Origin: an uncultured Oscillochloris sp.
Lineage (GTDB): Bacteria > Chloroflexota > Chloroflexia > Chloroflexales > Chloroflexaceae
Assembly (NCBI GenBank): GCA_903877945.1
Contig: CAIRFY010000324.1
Coordinates: forward strand, 1-16,676
Reading direction: 5' to 3'
DNA length: 16,676 nucleotides
Positions 16,501 through 16,676 of this stretch are shown here, one piece after another. Each line of letters starts with the position of its first letter. The stretch's first letter is position 1. The notes under the pieces were generated by a model that ran no database searches, was not told the origin of the DNA, and was given only the letters and a program-made list of their open reading frames with translations. Both the position numbers and the translations under genes were made by a program.

Positions 16501-16676
16501 ATGAACAGCACAGACAGCGCATCATACGAGGAAGATGAGGCACGAAGCAGTACACACAGCACCCTCCAACGGATTGCAGACTATCTCACGGATCAGATCT
16601 CGCAAGTACACCTGAAGATCTTCTTGGCCCGCATCCTGCTTGTCCCTTTGCCGAGGTTTACATTTGGCCGGGTGCG
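16501..16676 (+). CDS. Probable hexapeptide-repeat acyltransferase, 3' partial
   Basis: An ATG at 16501 follows GGGAGGAG, about 6 bp upstream, and the frame stays open to the window end (58 codons). The first about 20 residues are hydrophilic and acidic. The segment FLARILLVPLPRFTFGRVR resembles the N-terminal part of left-handed beta-helix acetyltransferases (the WcaF/colanic-acid acyltransferase type), which comes just before the hexapeptide repeats. Those repeats would lie beyond the window, so the call is tentative. It fits a surface-glycan acylation cluster. Confidence 0.5.
   Translation, partial: MNSTDSASYEEDEARSSTHSTLQRIADYLTDQISQVHLKIFLARILLVPLPRFTFGRV

Overview
All recognisable genes in this window lie on the + strand. 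Most coding DNA is GC-rich, GTG starts are frequent, and small palindromic repeats are dense. Together with a BREX-like defence locus, a PASTA Ser/Thr kinase and a hybrid PAS sensor kinase, this suggests a Chloroflexota (Chloroflexales-like) bacterium. That placement is inference from style; no rRNA or tRNA is present to confirm it.

Region 1 (1-5621) is the 3' part of a phage-defence locus of the BREX type. It has a 5'-truncated, zinc-ribbon DNA methyltransferase with two DPP[Y/F] catalytic motifs, then a PglZ-type alkaline-phosphatase-fold protein, then a 255-aa protein coupled to pglZ by a 4-bp gap. The methyltransferase plus PglZ arrangement resembles BREX type 3, but no helicase gene sits between them here. 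The middle third of the methyltransferase is much more AT-rich than its two ends.

Region 2 (5622-6192) is a junkyard between genes. It holds a 128-bp MITE-like palindromic element with a near-perfect 5-bp target duplication, a second kind of palindromic repeat, and the remains of an MmeI-like restriction-modification gene reduced to three short pieces.

Region 3 (6211-10207) has two signalling genes: a hybrid histidine kinase (PAS, HisKA, HATPase, two receivers) whose ATPase domain carries an in-frame palindromic repeat, and a membrane Ser/Thr kinase with three PASTA domains.

Region 4 (10388 to the end) is a biosynthetic or surface-modification cluster: acyl-AMP ligase, class B asparagine synthetase-like amidotransferase, a divergent NAD-synthetase-like PP-loop enzyme without a glutaminase domain, a free-standing acyl carrier protein, a secreted SGNH-hydrolase-like lipoprotein, and the start of a likely hexapeptide acyltransferase. 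The simplest reading is that an acid is activated, loaded on the carrier protein, amidated or coupled to an amine, and delivered to a surface glycan or lipid. A second, inverted copy of the MITE (136 bp, perfect 5-bp target duplication) sits inside a 20-bp hairpin between the ligase and the amidotransferase gene.
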